A DNA stretch of 64,000 nt from Azadirachta indica (Eukaryota; Streptophyta; Magnoliopsida; Sapindales; Meliaceae), in assembly GCA_022749755.1 (NCBI GenBank), contig CM040441.1, forward strand, positions 2,236,741-2,300,740, given 5' to 3'. This document shows, piece after piece, positions 1-12,839 of this stretch; positions within the stretch are counted from its first letter, which is position 1; each line of letters opens with the position of its first letter. The notes below the pieces were generated by a model. It did no database searches and was not told the origin of the DNA. It was given only the letters and a program-made list of their open reading frames with translations. The translations under genes were made by a program, and so were the position numbers.

Positions 1-2
1 TG

Positions 3-44
3 GAGGGAGTTGATGAAGAAGAACATCAAAGCAAGCCAAAATAA
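3..44 (+). other. possible 3' end of an upstream gene
   Basis: The first bases read, in one frame, as an acidic and lysine-rich tail (EGVDEEEHQSKPK) followed by a TAA stop. An AATAAAA motif near 349 could be a poly(A) signal for it. The stretch is only 13 codons, so chance is a real alternative. Nothing identifies the product. Confidence 0.15.
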
Positions 45-649
45 ATACTTAGAACCCATGTTTACTCTTGATCTAATTTATTACAAGATATTAATGCGTT
101 TGTGGCTACATTTATAATGGTTGCTAGGGATCGATGTATATATTGACTTAGAATTTATTGTGTTAAATTGTGGCATTAAATGATAAAAATGTGTGTTTTA
201 ATTACAAAATATTTGTCAAGCATTTCTTCCAACTTTACATACTTACCAGGAACTTTCAGACCACGAAAAACTGTTCATGAAATTTGACTAAGTTCTCGTG
301 AATCAAAATTGTCAAAATAACATGCTTTATGTATGCACACTTTCTTTTTAATAAAAGTGAAACAAGGTTATAATTAATGAGTTGAGCATTAAATGGGTAT
401 ACGAAACAATTATTAACTTCGGGTTTTTATATTACCTAAAACTGTTATGCTTTACATTAAGAGTGATAATTTAGGTTCAGACATAAATTTGATGCAATTA
501 AACGAGTTTAGGGTCGAAGAAGTTGATACAAATAATAATTATACTATATTCGTATTATATTTAATAATTTTGTTGTATTTATGTTTAATTTTTCTAACCT
601 CTTTATTCATTTAAAATATGTTTAAAATTCATTGAAAATTAATATAGAA
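45..649. other. AT-rich intergenic DNA
   Basis: No open frame of note and no recognised repeat. If the first bases are a gene end, part of this is its 3' UTR. Confidence 0.5.
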
Positions 650-1567
650 TATTTTCACATATTTTTTTTGAAGTTTATAAAAATTTCAATTTGATGGAAG
701 GTTTATGTAGAGGGACACAAACCCCCTACCAGCAATAAATTTATCAAAATATTTCTAATTTTTTTTTTTAAATAACAAAATAATATTACTTTAGTTGGAC
801 TCAAACCTATGATCTCAATGAAAAAGACCAATACAAATAAACACTACACCAAATATATTTAAATAATATATTTTTTAATCCTTAATAAATAACCCTTTTA
901 AAAATACATATATAATAATTTCTATAATAATTAAAATTATTTTGCTATTATAAAAAAAATTTTATAATTCAAAAATAATTTCATAATCATTAAAATTCTA
1001 TATAATAACTTGAATTTAAAATTATTATTATCATTAAAATTATAAAAATTTTAAAACTATTATCATTGTTTAGATTTTTCTGTAATAATTATTCTAAAAT
1101 TATTATTAGCACTAAAATAGAATAACTATTAGTGCTAATAATAATTTTAGTTTATAACAATTTAAATTTATTTTCTTTAATAATTATTTAAGAATAATTT
1201 TATTATTATTTGATAATACTTTTAAATTCAAGTAGTTATATATAATTTTTTAATTATAAATTTTTAATGATAAAATAATTTAATTATTATAGAAAGTATT
1301 ATATATGCATTTTCAAAAGGGTTATTTATTAAGGATTAAAAAATATATTATTAAAATATGTTTGTTGTAGTGGTTAAACTATTAATTTTTTTCACTAAGT
1401 TCATAGGTTCAAATTTAACTAAAATAATATTATTTTTTAATTTTTAAAAAATGGATCTGGGGGTATTTTGGTCAGTTTGTTGCTTGTAGGGGAGGTTTGG
1501 ATCCCTTTCCATAAACATTCCATCAAATTGAAATTTCTACAAATTTTAAGGGAGATATGTGAAAATA
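650..1567. mobile_element. foldback (long inverted repeat) element, ~0.9 kb
   Basis: The two halves are imperfect reverse complements of each other across nearly the whole length. The outer ends share TATTTTCACATAT, followed inward by AATTTCAATTTGATGGAA on the left and its complement on the right (about 1525-1545). The centre, near 1120, is a tight palindrome around TTAGCACTAA / TTAGTGCTAA. There is no coding capacity. Arms of about 450 bp suggest a Mutator-like or foldback MITE. I could not find a clear target-site duplication, so the superfamily is uncertain. Confidence 0.75.
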
Positions 1568-2472
1568 CCCTAAAATAATATTATTTTTTATTATATTTGT
1601 AAAACATTTAAAATGAGAAAATTTAAAATAATTATTAATTTTTTTATATTTGTACCACTTCTAAAATAAAAAAATATTTATATTACTCTACCCAGAACTA
1701 ATGTCAGAACAAACTCAATATAAGAAAAATATCCAAAAATTTTTAAAACAAATAAAAAGTTGATATGTTTAGACACAATTAATAAATGGGTTGTATTTAT
1801 ATTTGAAGTTTTGATATGACAAATGATCATATTTGTATTGATTAAAAATTTGATTATACTCACTAATGAGACAAATACAAATACAATTTCTTTACACAAA
1901 TTGCTATCCCTAACTATCATTATCGATATTTTATGAATAGAGAATACATGACCCTATTTTTACATGCTTATCCAAGACTGCTGCTTTTCATTCTAAGATT
2001 TGAAGTCAATCTTATTATTAATGGTATAATGTTGAAAATTTTCAAAATTAACTACTATATTCACATATAAAATTAAAAAACAACTACTATTCCTAATTTT
2101 ATTAAAAAATAATCAATTAAAAAAATTTTAGACGATTTTATTCCCATAACTAACTTTAACCAAAAAAAAAAAAAAGATTACAAGATTTTCAAGTTACTAC
2201 AACACTCGAAAGTCAAAGTCAAATTCAAGCCATATATATAATTTTTTTCATAATTTAAGAGTATTTGTTTTTTCTCATACTCTAGTGGCTATTCATTCTT
2301 TTTCCATACTTCAAGGGATATAATGTCAATTTCCCATATTTAAAAGGTTCAAACACGCCTTTTTCAAAACTTTACGATATTTTCTCAAACTTGAAGGTAA
2401 CCCACTGTAATTCTCCCTATACTGTATTAATACTGTTTCTGCTGTCTTCAGGTCAGTCCGTCCAAAATCCAT
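1568..2472 (+). promoter_or_regulatory. upstream region of the NTH1-like gene
   Basis: AT-rich DNA between the foldback element and the NTH1-like start codon. It must hold the promoter and 5' UTR if the gene model is right, but I see no single convincing TATA box. A poly(A) run lies at 2162-2175. Confidence 0.3.
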
Positions 2473-5400
2473 ATGTCTCGTATTCTGCTAAGAATGCCAA
2501 ATACAAGATTTTATTCCAAATGCCTTCAATCCAAAGAAGAAATCTCGGCGCCTGCGCCAAACCCAGGTCAGATTATAACTCAAATATCATATTATCCTTG
2601 AAATAACGACAAATTTTATTCGATTTTTCTTTTTCTTATTTTAATTTTATTTGCTCGGATGTTATTTCTGTGCAGAGGTTCGTGTTTTTGCAAGGAGAAA
2701 GAGACAGAAAAAGACTTTGGAAGTATCGAATGAAGAGTCAAATAATGAACCCATTGAACAGAAAGTAAGGTCTTTTTTCGTGTTATCAGATATTAATATG
2801 GTCTTGTGCTGCAATTTCTGGCCTGGTTCTATTTTTAACAGCGTTATTAGTGAATGCTCATTGAACTTTAACCTGCAATCATTCATTCACTTTCCTGATA
2901 TTATTTTGGATTTTTACGGAGAGTTTGCTTAAATCTGTTGGGTTGTGAATAATGTTAGTGGAAGCTATTTGTGCTTCAAATTTTCATGTTGCTAGGAGTT
3001 GAGTGGTTAATGGCTCCTTAGTATAGTGGCGTAAATTTGGACAATGTTATCATTCAATCTGCTTTGAACAGTTAGGAAATCATCTTTTGGTGTTAATATT
3101 TTTATCGATATTGGCTTTTAAAAGAATAGATATAAAAGCCTGGCTGTGTTGAATGACTTGTAGTAATTGCTCTTAGATAGGAGTCAAATAGTTAAATTTT
3201 AGGGAGCTAGACAGTCAAGGTTATGGCCTAAAAGAATGGGTTTAGGCAGTTAATTCAATCATTTACCTTGTTAAATGGAGTAAAGTGGCATATAATACAT
3301 CGAGTTCTAATCTTAAAAACTTAATTGATAGGAAAGAGCCCAACAAATGATGTTTGAACTTAATTTCAAGCTTGCACAAATGCACAAACCCACGTTCTGT
3401 TTGTTTTATTGTTTGATTTCTTATAGTAGAAATTTGAACACAAGAACTTTTGGTCAACCTAACAACCTAACTTTGAAACCAGGTTGAGCAACTAACTCAA
3501 AAAGGCTTAAGCTGATATAAACACACTTTAATAATCAGATTAGCCTTCAGAGGTAAAAGAGACAGAGCTAAAGAGAGAGCCAAAAAGGGCTCTTTTGTAT
3601 ATAATCTTACAGAATCTCAAAAGTTTCATTACTTACACCAAATGATATAATGGAAGAGAAGTTCCTGGATTTATGGAGCTACGAACAACATATAGGTTAT
3701 CAGGCTTTCATATCCACCATTAAGCTTTCAGAGCTAACTGTCTAAAATTTTTCACTTCCTTTATCCCACCTTATGTTGAGTTGATTGGTACATACGGATG
3801 ATTTCTTGTTTTAAGTGATGTCAACTTTTTCAAATATGGTGTGTGTTCTCTAAACACATTGCTATTCTAGTTTCTATGCTAATAGATTCTTCTAATTTCC
3901 TATATATGACTTTTCATTGTGAATGTAGGAAGTAGCTTAAGTCAGCTACTAAATCCTTTTTCCCATTCAGCTAGGAACTATTATGTGCTGAGGTGTCTTG
4001 CTCAAGATATATAGTTAACTTTGTTGAGAAGTAAAATGATCATTTTTTGGGGTGCAGAAGAGATAGGTTTGGCAGTACCAATTAGGCAATCATCTTTTAT
4101 TTGAAAAAATTAGCTTAAACCTGTCCATGTTGCAACAACACCCAAAAAATAGATAATGAGCCTTTATTCATAGGATTTAGGCTTGAGCTTTGGCTGCACC
4201 ATCATTTGTGTGAAAGTTCTAGAATATTTAGGTATACTGTTAGGCGTTAATTTCGTATCAAAGACACAAGAGAATACTTTTGAAGTCAACAACAATAATA
4301 TTTGTCAATTTCTTCATGGTTACCGATTAACTTAAAAGCTATTAGTACAAGGCAAAACAATTCTTTTGAAAGGTGATAAAAGATAATTAATAGTGTCAAA
4401 ATACAAAATATTATTGCACCAATATGGATAAAGAGCTAAACAAAGTAAAATCAGAAAGATGCATGGGATACATCTTCCCAGTCATTTGAGACAGTGAAAA
4501 GGCAAATGCCCTGTTCTGGCAATGATAAGTTGGTTTATAAGTAGGATAAAACCACCTACCTCTAATGGTAAGTTTTTTTCCTTTTGCTTTTCCCTAGAAA
4601 ATGACCATTTCATGTTAGCAATCAAAACAACAGAAAGATGATATGTTTTCAATGTTGTTTATATTGGCTTATACCTTTTTTCCTCTTTGGTTTGATGGAA
4701 ATTTTAAGTTTATCTTGGAGAGAGATGAATGCTTAGCTGTCCTTAGAACTTCTCATCAAATTGGTAGTTTGGGTAGTTGGGTGATCATAATTTCCAGTCC
4801 ATCCAGAAGGTTAATATGGACAGACTTTTGAAACCCATGCTGACCAACTGGCCAAAATGTTAAAAAACTTTCTCACCAATAATTTTGTTGGACCAATCAC
4901 GTTATTAGCGAGGGTACCCGAACTTTGCAGTCCTATTACTGAATGGTGTGTAAATCTGAATTGATCTTTGGAACCTTGTGAAAGAGTAAAATTTTGCATG
5001 ATCATTGATGAAAATTAGTTGATGTCACAATCATTTTTTTTTTCCTCTGGATACAGCCATGTGGCCTACCTGATATAGAAGAATTTGCGTACAAAAAGGC
5101 TAATGGACCTGCCTTGTCAAGTAAGATCTCTGGTGATAGTACTTTCTTTTCTCATGTATGACATGTTGAGACATTATAGAAAGATTATTACTATGATTAT
5201 GTTTTTATAAACGCAGGCATGGAATGGTTGGGATTACCATTCATCTTATTTCGATAATGTAGCCACCAAGAAGATTTCAGTCCACTGAACAGTAACTCCA
5301 ATGCCATACATTTCTTATAATTTATTAAAGAATTCTTTTAGAGCATTTCTTGGTGACAACTCTAGTTGTATGCCCTGCTCTAAGCACGTACCTTAACCAT

Positions 5401-8400
5401 GGCTTCCTTTGCCCTGGTGAAAAAATACAATATGGTTTATACTTTTTCATTAGTGCCAATATTAATACTGTCCAACTAGCAACTTATTTTTGTCATTAAC
5501 ACACATTTGTTAGATTTAACTTTTAACAGAAAATGATAGGGAGGTTTCTTGATGGAACTCCTTACTAGTATGCATGTAGGGCAAGACCTAGAGAGGTCCA
5601 TTTTTTTTTTCTTGAACACTATTGTTGGATGCTAAACTTTAAACTCAAGATTTTGGTTTTGATGATTAATTTGTAAGTCATAATTCAACAAATTGATATG
5701 TTCCTCTCCAAGGTTTCTTTTTTTTTTTTTAATTTTTATTTGTGTCATTCAAATGACTATCCACATGACTTATAATATGCTTTTCTATCAACAATCCAAG
5801 CATATTGAATTTGACCTGCCCTATGGATTTGTGTTAGTGCCAATTTGCTTTTACTTCTAAAAATCTGAAAATGACTCAAATAAATTTTACCTGTTTTCTT
5901 TCTTTAACTTATCCTGATTTCAAGATATTTTCTGGATGGAAAAAGTGAATGTTTCTCACTTTCATATATTGTCTGAATGTCTCAAAGGGTTATTTAATTC
6001 TAACAAGTATCCCTATACAATTAATTTATTTCCTACAATATAAAAACCTTATTAATTTTTGTTTTCTATGCAACCAATTATCTACCATAAATTTTATCAT
6101 TAGATATAAAAATGAATGACATTCCATATCCTCAAACAACTTTAGTGTATTCTTTAAGTGAAATAAAGCACATTCATACATACATACATACATACATATA
6201 TATATATATATTATATATAGGGTAGGATCAACAGTCCCCTTATTTTACACAAAAACTTACATTAATTGTAAACCGTTAAATATAGGCACATCCAACGGTT
6301 GAGATTGCATCTGACTATGTAATTAATGCATAATTAATGCATATGTCATATGCATTTTCAACCATTGGATTTGCTTATATCTAGGGGTTTATAGTTGATG
6401 TAAGATTTTGTGTAAAATAAAAAGGCCGCTGATCCTGCTCCTATATATATATATATACACACACGCTTTTTCATGAATGAATGAAGTTAAAAGTAATTAA
6501 AATAATATCTCTTTTTATATTATCATCTTTTTTTATGCTATTAAATCAATTTTATTTATCTTGTCAAATAATTTAGTTTGAAAATATTCCTAACATGTAA
6601 ATACAAGTATATGTACCATGTTAAAGGACATATGTTTCAGATTACTAGTTTTTAGATGTTTCTGGTTGATAAAAACAAACAACTTATAATAAATGTTAAA
6701 AAGGGGTAAACAAGCATATCATTTAGATCTTATTCAAAATGCATGCATATATATTGAAACTTGTTAAGAGTTTAGAGAATAAAACAAAATGCCATGTTAT
6801 TCTACGTTAATTACAAATTTAGTACTTGTATCTTCATATACCTTTTGATGTTATTATGAAAAGTCTTTCTAAATCAAATTTCTCTTTAAATGGTGAGGGA
6901 TAGTGAAATTCAACTTGAGAGAGGATGTCTATATATATACACAGCGCATGATCATTGTTATGTGACGTCCAAAGCATCTGATATGCATTGTACCACATCA
7001 TCAAAGATTTATTACTAACTTGACAGACACTTGCGTTGAAAAGAAGCCTTCATCTCACCCATATAGTTACTCCATATGGTAATTCTGCAGATGTAAGGCC
7101 TCCAATTTGACACATTGACTGTGCTTAATTTAGTTATAACTCTCTTTTTAGTACGATCTCCATGTGTTTTGCTGTTGGAGATACTCTTGTTCGGATAAAG
7201 GTTATTGACGCCTTTTGCATCTAGCTTTTTGGTTAATGTTGGGTAGGATCATGTATGTCTGTAGCTTGGAAAATAGTCCTGACATTCTTTCTGAAGTGCA
7301 TTTGGAATGTAACAGTAAGGCCTTTGTAGGAGAGGAAGTATCAACATATATTCTGGATATTGATTTAGAAGAAACTGTTCTGTTGGTTCTCAGAGTTCCC
7401 TCTCTCACTGTCTCTTCTTCATGTTTTACAATTTTAGTTTTTGTGCAGAGGTACTCATTTTGTTCAGCTTACATACATGAGCTTGAGAATGCGTATTGCC
7501 TCCTGATTTTTGAACCAATACTCCATTACCTCCTTATATTTTTTCTAATAACCTATCACCCCCATGACTCTTATTTTTTTCTGGTTTTTCCCTTCGGTTC
7601 AATTGATTCATGTTTTAATTATAAAATGACAAAATCGAAAATATTTGAAATACTAAAGGGTAAAATCGAAACTCAAGGGGGTGATGAAATATTAAAGAAA
7701 ATATAGGAGGATAATAGGGCATTAACTCAAAAATTAGGGGGGAATCAGGCATTCTTCCTACATGAGCTTACAGTCCATTTTTTGGTGATAGGTAGTTACA
7801 TGCTTATCAAATAGTAGTATAGATCTGGAGATCCCGAAAAATTGTAATTAAACACCAAGTATCCTGTTCCAAAATAATGCATCACTAAATAGTCCATTAG
7901 CTTACTGTCATGCTTATATAAACAACAACCAATAATGTCTATAACACTAAAGTAACATACCAGACAACTCCGTATGGTGCATGAACATATTTGTGACTCT
8001 TTCAGGTAAACTCCACCTTTGATCCTCCTTTTTAACATGGTACTGAAAGATTCAATTTTTTACTTCTTGCTTAAACCTTTGAATGATATTAAACCTTCTA
8101 GAGCTTAAATAATATTATTCACTTATTAGCTTAATCTCCTGGCTTGGTTGGTAACTTAAAGTTGTATCATAGCTTGATTCACGTGACAAGTTCTTTAGTA
8201 CAATCTTAATTTAGTCTCGCGCATGTGGGATTTTTAGAGTATAAACATGATTGTTGGCAATCCATTTATTAGTTTAAGCTTTTAGATTGTATGGTAATTA
8301 TCCATGTTGTTTCAGACCCAGAATGAGGTGCAACCACACAGAGGCACACAGGGTTGCATGAATATATGCATACACATATACTCATTTCTGGTTTAGGCAT

Positions 8401-11304
8401 GAATTTTTTCTCATAGAAGTGATTTTGCAGGAAAGTTGGAAGCCACTCCAGATGCATGTGTGAGTACTGAAGTTGCCTCTCGGATGGGGGCAAGAGGTAA
8501 ATGCAGATGTAAATGCTATTGTGTATTAGAATTGGCTATGAAAAGAGTTAAATAGAGTAGTACATATTGAATATATCAATAGGGTGACCTTATCTTTGAT
8601 GTTTGCTTGTTTATTAATTTATCTCTTCTCCAATCTTTTTCAGACATCACAATGAAGAAAATTTCAGAAATTCCCTAGACAAAAGCATTAGATTCTGATG
8701 CCTCAACTATTAGTTTTTTTTCTCTTTTCTGTGTGATTCTAATTTTGACAGCTTATGAATTTTTTTATGTGGTTCTCATCAAGTCACCTTTAACCAAGGG
8801 CTAAATCATATTTTTCATCTGGAGTATTAGTTCTCTAGAAGTGATGGCTATATCTTTTTGCAGCGTCAGAATTATAATTACTGCAGTTTCTGCACGTTTA
8901 CAGTAATTTGGTAATACAATTGAGTTAATTTTCAGTTATTAGTTAATTTCTTCTTTTATTTAAGATTTTAATTAATGAAACATTGAAATAGTTTCCTTAT
9001 CAAAGGCATTGATGCCTGCTCTTGCCCTCCGCTCTTTCTTATAGCACTCTTTTTTCTCTCTTTTTTATTATTCTTGTTTTTCTTCCTAACTATTATTCAC
9101 CATAAAATATCATATTATTAAATTGAATTTCTTTCTATAAATTGTTAAATAATTTGGCCTAAAAGCCTGCCTGTTTTTTTTTTTTCCCCTGTTTTCATGG
9201 GTGTTTCTTTAGCTAGAAATCTAATTAATTTACTTAAATTTCTGTAGGTGAACCACCTGCCAATTGGGAAAAAGTTCTTGAGGGAATTCGCAGAATGAGG
9301 GCTACAGAAGATGCACCAGTAGACTCTATGGGATGTGAGAAGGCTGGCAGCTCTCTTCCTCCTAAGGTACAATCATCATATGTCTACTATTGGATAAAGA
9401 AGAGGCAGGAACCAATGAGTTTGCCTCAAATTATTCTTAGCAACAGTTTTAGATGCTATTTCTCACATGTCGTAACTTATCACTACCCAAGATCCTAATG
9501 TTATATTTGAAGGTCCAAATGATAGTAATATGCATACCAGAATGCCTTATCATAAATCAAGGCTAAATAGAGATAGAAGCAAATGTAAATACAAATTCAA
9601 TTACATGGAAAATTTGGATATGGGACCTCTTGATCAAAACTAGTGTTGATGTCAGGTTAAGTTGTCACTTGACACAAACCTGAGGGTTATATTTAATGGG
9701 CCAAGTAATATTATTAAACTCTGATAATTTACATTTTATCTCCGATATTTTTTAAGCATGAAGTGTCCACTTTCAACAAAAGACCTGTATTGTTATGTGC
9801 ACGATGGAAGTGACAGGCCGACAGGAGCAAGTCATAAACTCATATCTTTCCATTTGTTGTTACCTCAATATAGATTTATTTCTGTTCTTGACAAGTGTAC
9901 TATGTAGAAATAAGAGTTATAAAGTTCCCTCTGAATATGCTGCTGTTTCCTTGCCTAATATTTCTTAAACCCAAACTTTCTTGTTAGGCAATTTTGGGTG
10001 TTTCTCATATATTATGTGTTAAAAAATGGGCCCATAGTTAATGTGATAGGATATTCAGTGCTGTTACCAATTTATTTGCACTTAGTTTTTTCAAGTCAGT
10101 TACAACTGAAGAGCACTTAAAATGAAGAGATGTAAAAGGTTACCTACCTAATAAAGCTAAGCAAAGTAATGCATGGAAAGAGCACTCAAATAACTTCTGC
10201 TTGGCTATAGAAATCAAGGAAGTCTCAAAGTATATGGTTATGCATATTACAACCTTGCCTTCGTAAGTATTATATGGGCTATGTCAATTTTTGATCACAT
10301 ATTGGACGATGAAATAATGTTTCTTGCTTGATTCTAAACAACCAATTCTTTGCTGTTATATCTTCCATATAAATTTAGAGCTTCAGGATAGCTGCATTTA
10401 CTTTTCGTTTTTGTGTTGTCAGGAAAGAAGGTTTGCAGTGTTAATATCCTCCCTTTTATCGAGCCAAACCAAGGATAATGTTAATCATGGTAAGTTCTTC
10501 CATTCCTCTATTTATTTATCTTTTCCTGATCAGAGTATTTGTATGTTGCAAGTGTTTCTTAAACTTGCTGTGAGTATTTGTATAATTTGAGTCGTATAGG
10601 CAGTAATCATAATTTGTATGGGATATGAATGGGAGAAAAGCATTGTGAGGCATTCTAGATCAAATATTCAGATTGATCTTTCATGCTTTAATGCTGGTCA
10701 TCCTCAATGAATTCCTCTTGGGAGTGCAGGAGCAATACAGCGTCTCCTTCAAAATGGTCTGCTTACTGCAGAAGCCATCGATCAAGCAGATGAAGCAACT
10801 ATCAAGGACTTGATTTACCCGGTATATTTCCTTAGAATCCAATTGAACAAAGACTAAAAGTTTCCTTGTACGACCTATATCATACTCTCAGAGAGCTAGG
10901 GTGGTCAGTCTGACAGACGCCCAATATCACAGCTTTAGTTTTCTTATTTTCATTTTCCTATCAACAGGTTGGATTTTATACGAGAAAGGCTAGCAATATG
11001 AAGAAAATTGCTAAAATTTGTCTCCTGAAGTATGATGGGGACATACCTAGCTCATTGGATGAGTTGCTCTTGCTTCCAGGGATAGGTCCTAAGATGGCTC
11101 ATTTGGTAGGATTAGTTACATTTTGCATAAATCAGAATATCAATTATTTGTTCAAATATTTAGTTTCCCAAAAGCACTTTGATTTTGTGGTGCTTTTAGG
11201 TCATGAATGTTGGATGGAACAATGTTCAAGGGATATGTGTTGATACTCACGTGCACCGTATATGCAATCGCCTTGGATGGGTATCTCACCCAGGCAGAAA
11301 ACAG
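2473..11304 (+). CDS. NTH1: endonuclease III homolog (NTH1-like DNA glycosylase/AP lyase), nine exons, 3' end missing
   Basis: Base-excision-repair enzyme that removes oxidised pyrimidines and nicks abasic sites. Exons that keep frame with GT-AG borders: 2473-2566, 2676-2764, 5057-5120, 8431-8496, 9248-9366, 10423-10489, 10730-10821, 10968-11105, 11200-11304 (834 nt, 278 codons). Landmarks: basic N-terminus ([16 protein letters not shown]) resembling an organelle transit peptide; plant-typical [34 protein letters not shown]; helix-hairpin-helix [12 protein letters not shown], whose Lys is the expected catalytic residue; [14 protein letters not shown] with the expected catalytic Asp. Plant NTH1 proteins are about 350-380 residues, so roughly the last quarter, including the four-Cys [4Fe-4S] loop, is absent before the N gap at 11901. 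The start is chosen because it opens directly into exon 1; a second Met lies seven codons on. Family assignment is firm; exon 1 is the least certain exon. Confidence 0.9.
6216..6445. mobile_element. MITE in NTH1 intron 3
   Basis: Short inverted-repeat element, about 230 bp: left end TATAGGGTAGGATCAACAGT, right end the complement of TATAGGAGCAGGATCAGCGG. TTTTACACAAAA and TTTTGTGTAAAA lie just inside each end, and the middle has ATTAATGCATAATTAATGCA. Related copies occur near 37470-37665 and 51010-51225. It is flanked by CATA/TA microsatellite DNA (6177-6216 and 6441-6460). Confidence 0.7.
7497..7751. mobile_element. palindromic MITE in NTH1 intron 3
   Basis: About 255 bp. The left end TGCCTCCTGATTTTTGAACC is repeated, inverted, at the right end (complement reads TGCCTGATTCCCCCCTAATT). 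Arms of about 100 bp include TCACCCCC / GGGGGTGA. It has no coding capacity of its own and accounts for most of a long open frame at 7215-7706. Confidence 0.7.
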
Positions 11305-11900
11305 GTAATTCTATATTATTCCTAGTTGAGGGCATCAAATTGAACTAGACATGATCATTTGTTTCAATCTTTTTCATCTAGAGTTTAAAATTTGCTCTTC
11401 CAAAAATGGTTCAATTATATAAGCGAACTAGTTGTGTGTTTTTCTATCTTGAGCAGAACCAATGTCAAAGGCTGCTGAGTCAAATATTTTGTAATTATGT
11501 GATGCACATAGGCATTTTTCCAGGCTACATTATGTGTATAATTCTGTATGAATGGTAGACAATTTTGGATTGAGTGATGCTATTGCCACCCCTTCAAAAT
11601 CCTTCTTATAAACCGTTTTCTTTATTCACTCCATTATAATATATTAAAATAATTAAAAATTCTTATAACACTTCATTAGTTCTAAAATGACTTTATCATC
11701 TCACTTCTTTGCAAACCCCAGTGTTCTTATATATATATATTTTTTACTGAAAATGATTAATTGAAAACTTTTTTTTCCAAAATATGTTCAAGTAATTTGC
11801 AGAAGACAAATTCCCACTCAATTTCATATTGTGATTGATTATTTCTTCTTCACAACCAATCCTTTCTTCATATTTGTTTTCTTTATAATTTAAAACTCTT

Positions 11901-12000
11901 NNNNNNNNNNNNNNNNNNNNNNNNNNNNNNNNNNNNNNNNNNNNNNNNNNNNNNNNNNNNNNNNNNNNNNNNNNNNNNNNNNNNNNNNNNNNNNNNNNNN
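11901..12000. other. assembly gap (100 N)
   Basis: Exactly 100 N, the usual placeholder for a gap of unknown length. The NTH1-like gene reads up to intron 9 before it, and no NTH1 exon is visible after it. Confidence 0.99.
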
Positions 12001-12839
12001 GACCAAAGTTTTATATTATACATTATACAATAAGTTTACGCTATTTTATATTTATTGGTTTATATTAAAATATCGCCTATTGAATATTTGGAATAATTGA
12101 AGAATTGATAGAAGTTTGCTAATATAACATAAAAATCTGTTTGTTATTCAAAAGTTTGTTATGCAATTACTGTTCATGCATGAAATCAATTCTCTTTCGA
12201 AGAAGGCTTATGATATATGATGAAATATAATTGAATTTGCTTTTGTTGTCATTACTATTATTAACTTATTTAATTTGTGCAACAATAATAAATAAATAAA
12301 TTTATGATGATATATTTGTTAGTCACCAAAGTGGCCAAATTATAGAATTTCATAAAATCCAAATTTGTAAAATATGTCAATTATGCATGAATATTGATGC
12401 TTATAAATGATGCAATAGTTATATGATGATATTTTTTTTGTGGATAAATTGAAGTTCAGAATTTTAAGACATTTACAAATCCTCCAAAGGTTGATTGGTA
12501 GTCTTATAATTATTGAACATAACTGTCGGTAATTTATATGCTCTTTTAGTTGTATTTACATATCCAAAGACACAAAATATTTCTAATTAGTGTATATGTG
12601 ATTACCAAATTATTGAAAAACTTATTTAGCATCATTTATCTTTATTTTCTATGTCGTTATATCTCCCAAAGGAGAACATCAATATATATCCACTGTTAAA
12701 TGTTTGAATATGTGTTATATGTTTAATTTATAACACAAAGCATTAAATTTTTCTTGTACTACTTATTCCTATTTTTCTTCATTCACATGCTTCGTTTGTT
12801 CTAATGTTTAATGGACTTAATTTTTCTGATGGATATGAA
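12001..12839. other. AT-rich DNA between gap and retrotransposon
   Basis: No exon with NTH1 features and no clear LTR could be seen here. The last part may be decayed leader of the Copia element that follows. Confidence 0.4.

Noticed and set aside
1678..1920. 80-codon minus-strand open frame
   Set aside because: AT-rich, hydrophobic by composition, no motif.
7215..7706. 163-codon open frame on the plus strand
   Set aside because: It lies in NTH1 intron 3 and its second half is one arm and loop of an inverted-repeat MITE; no protein family recognised.
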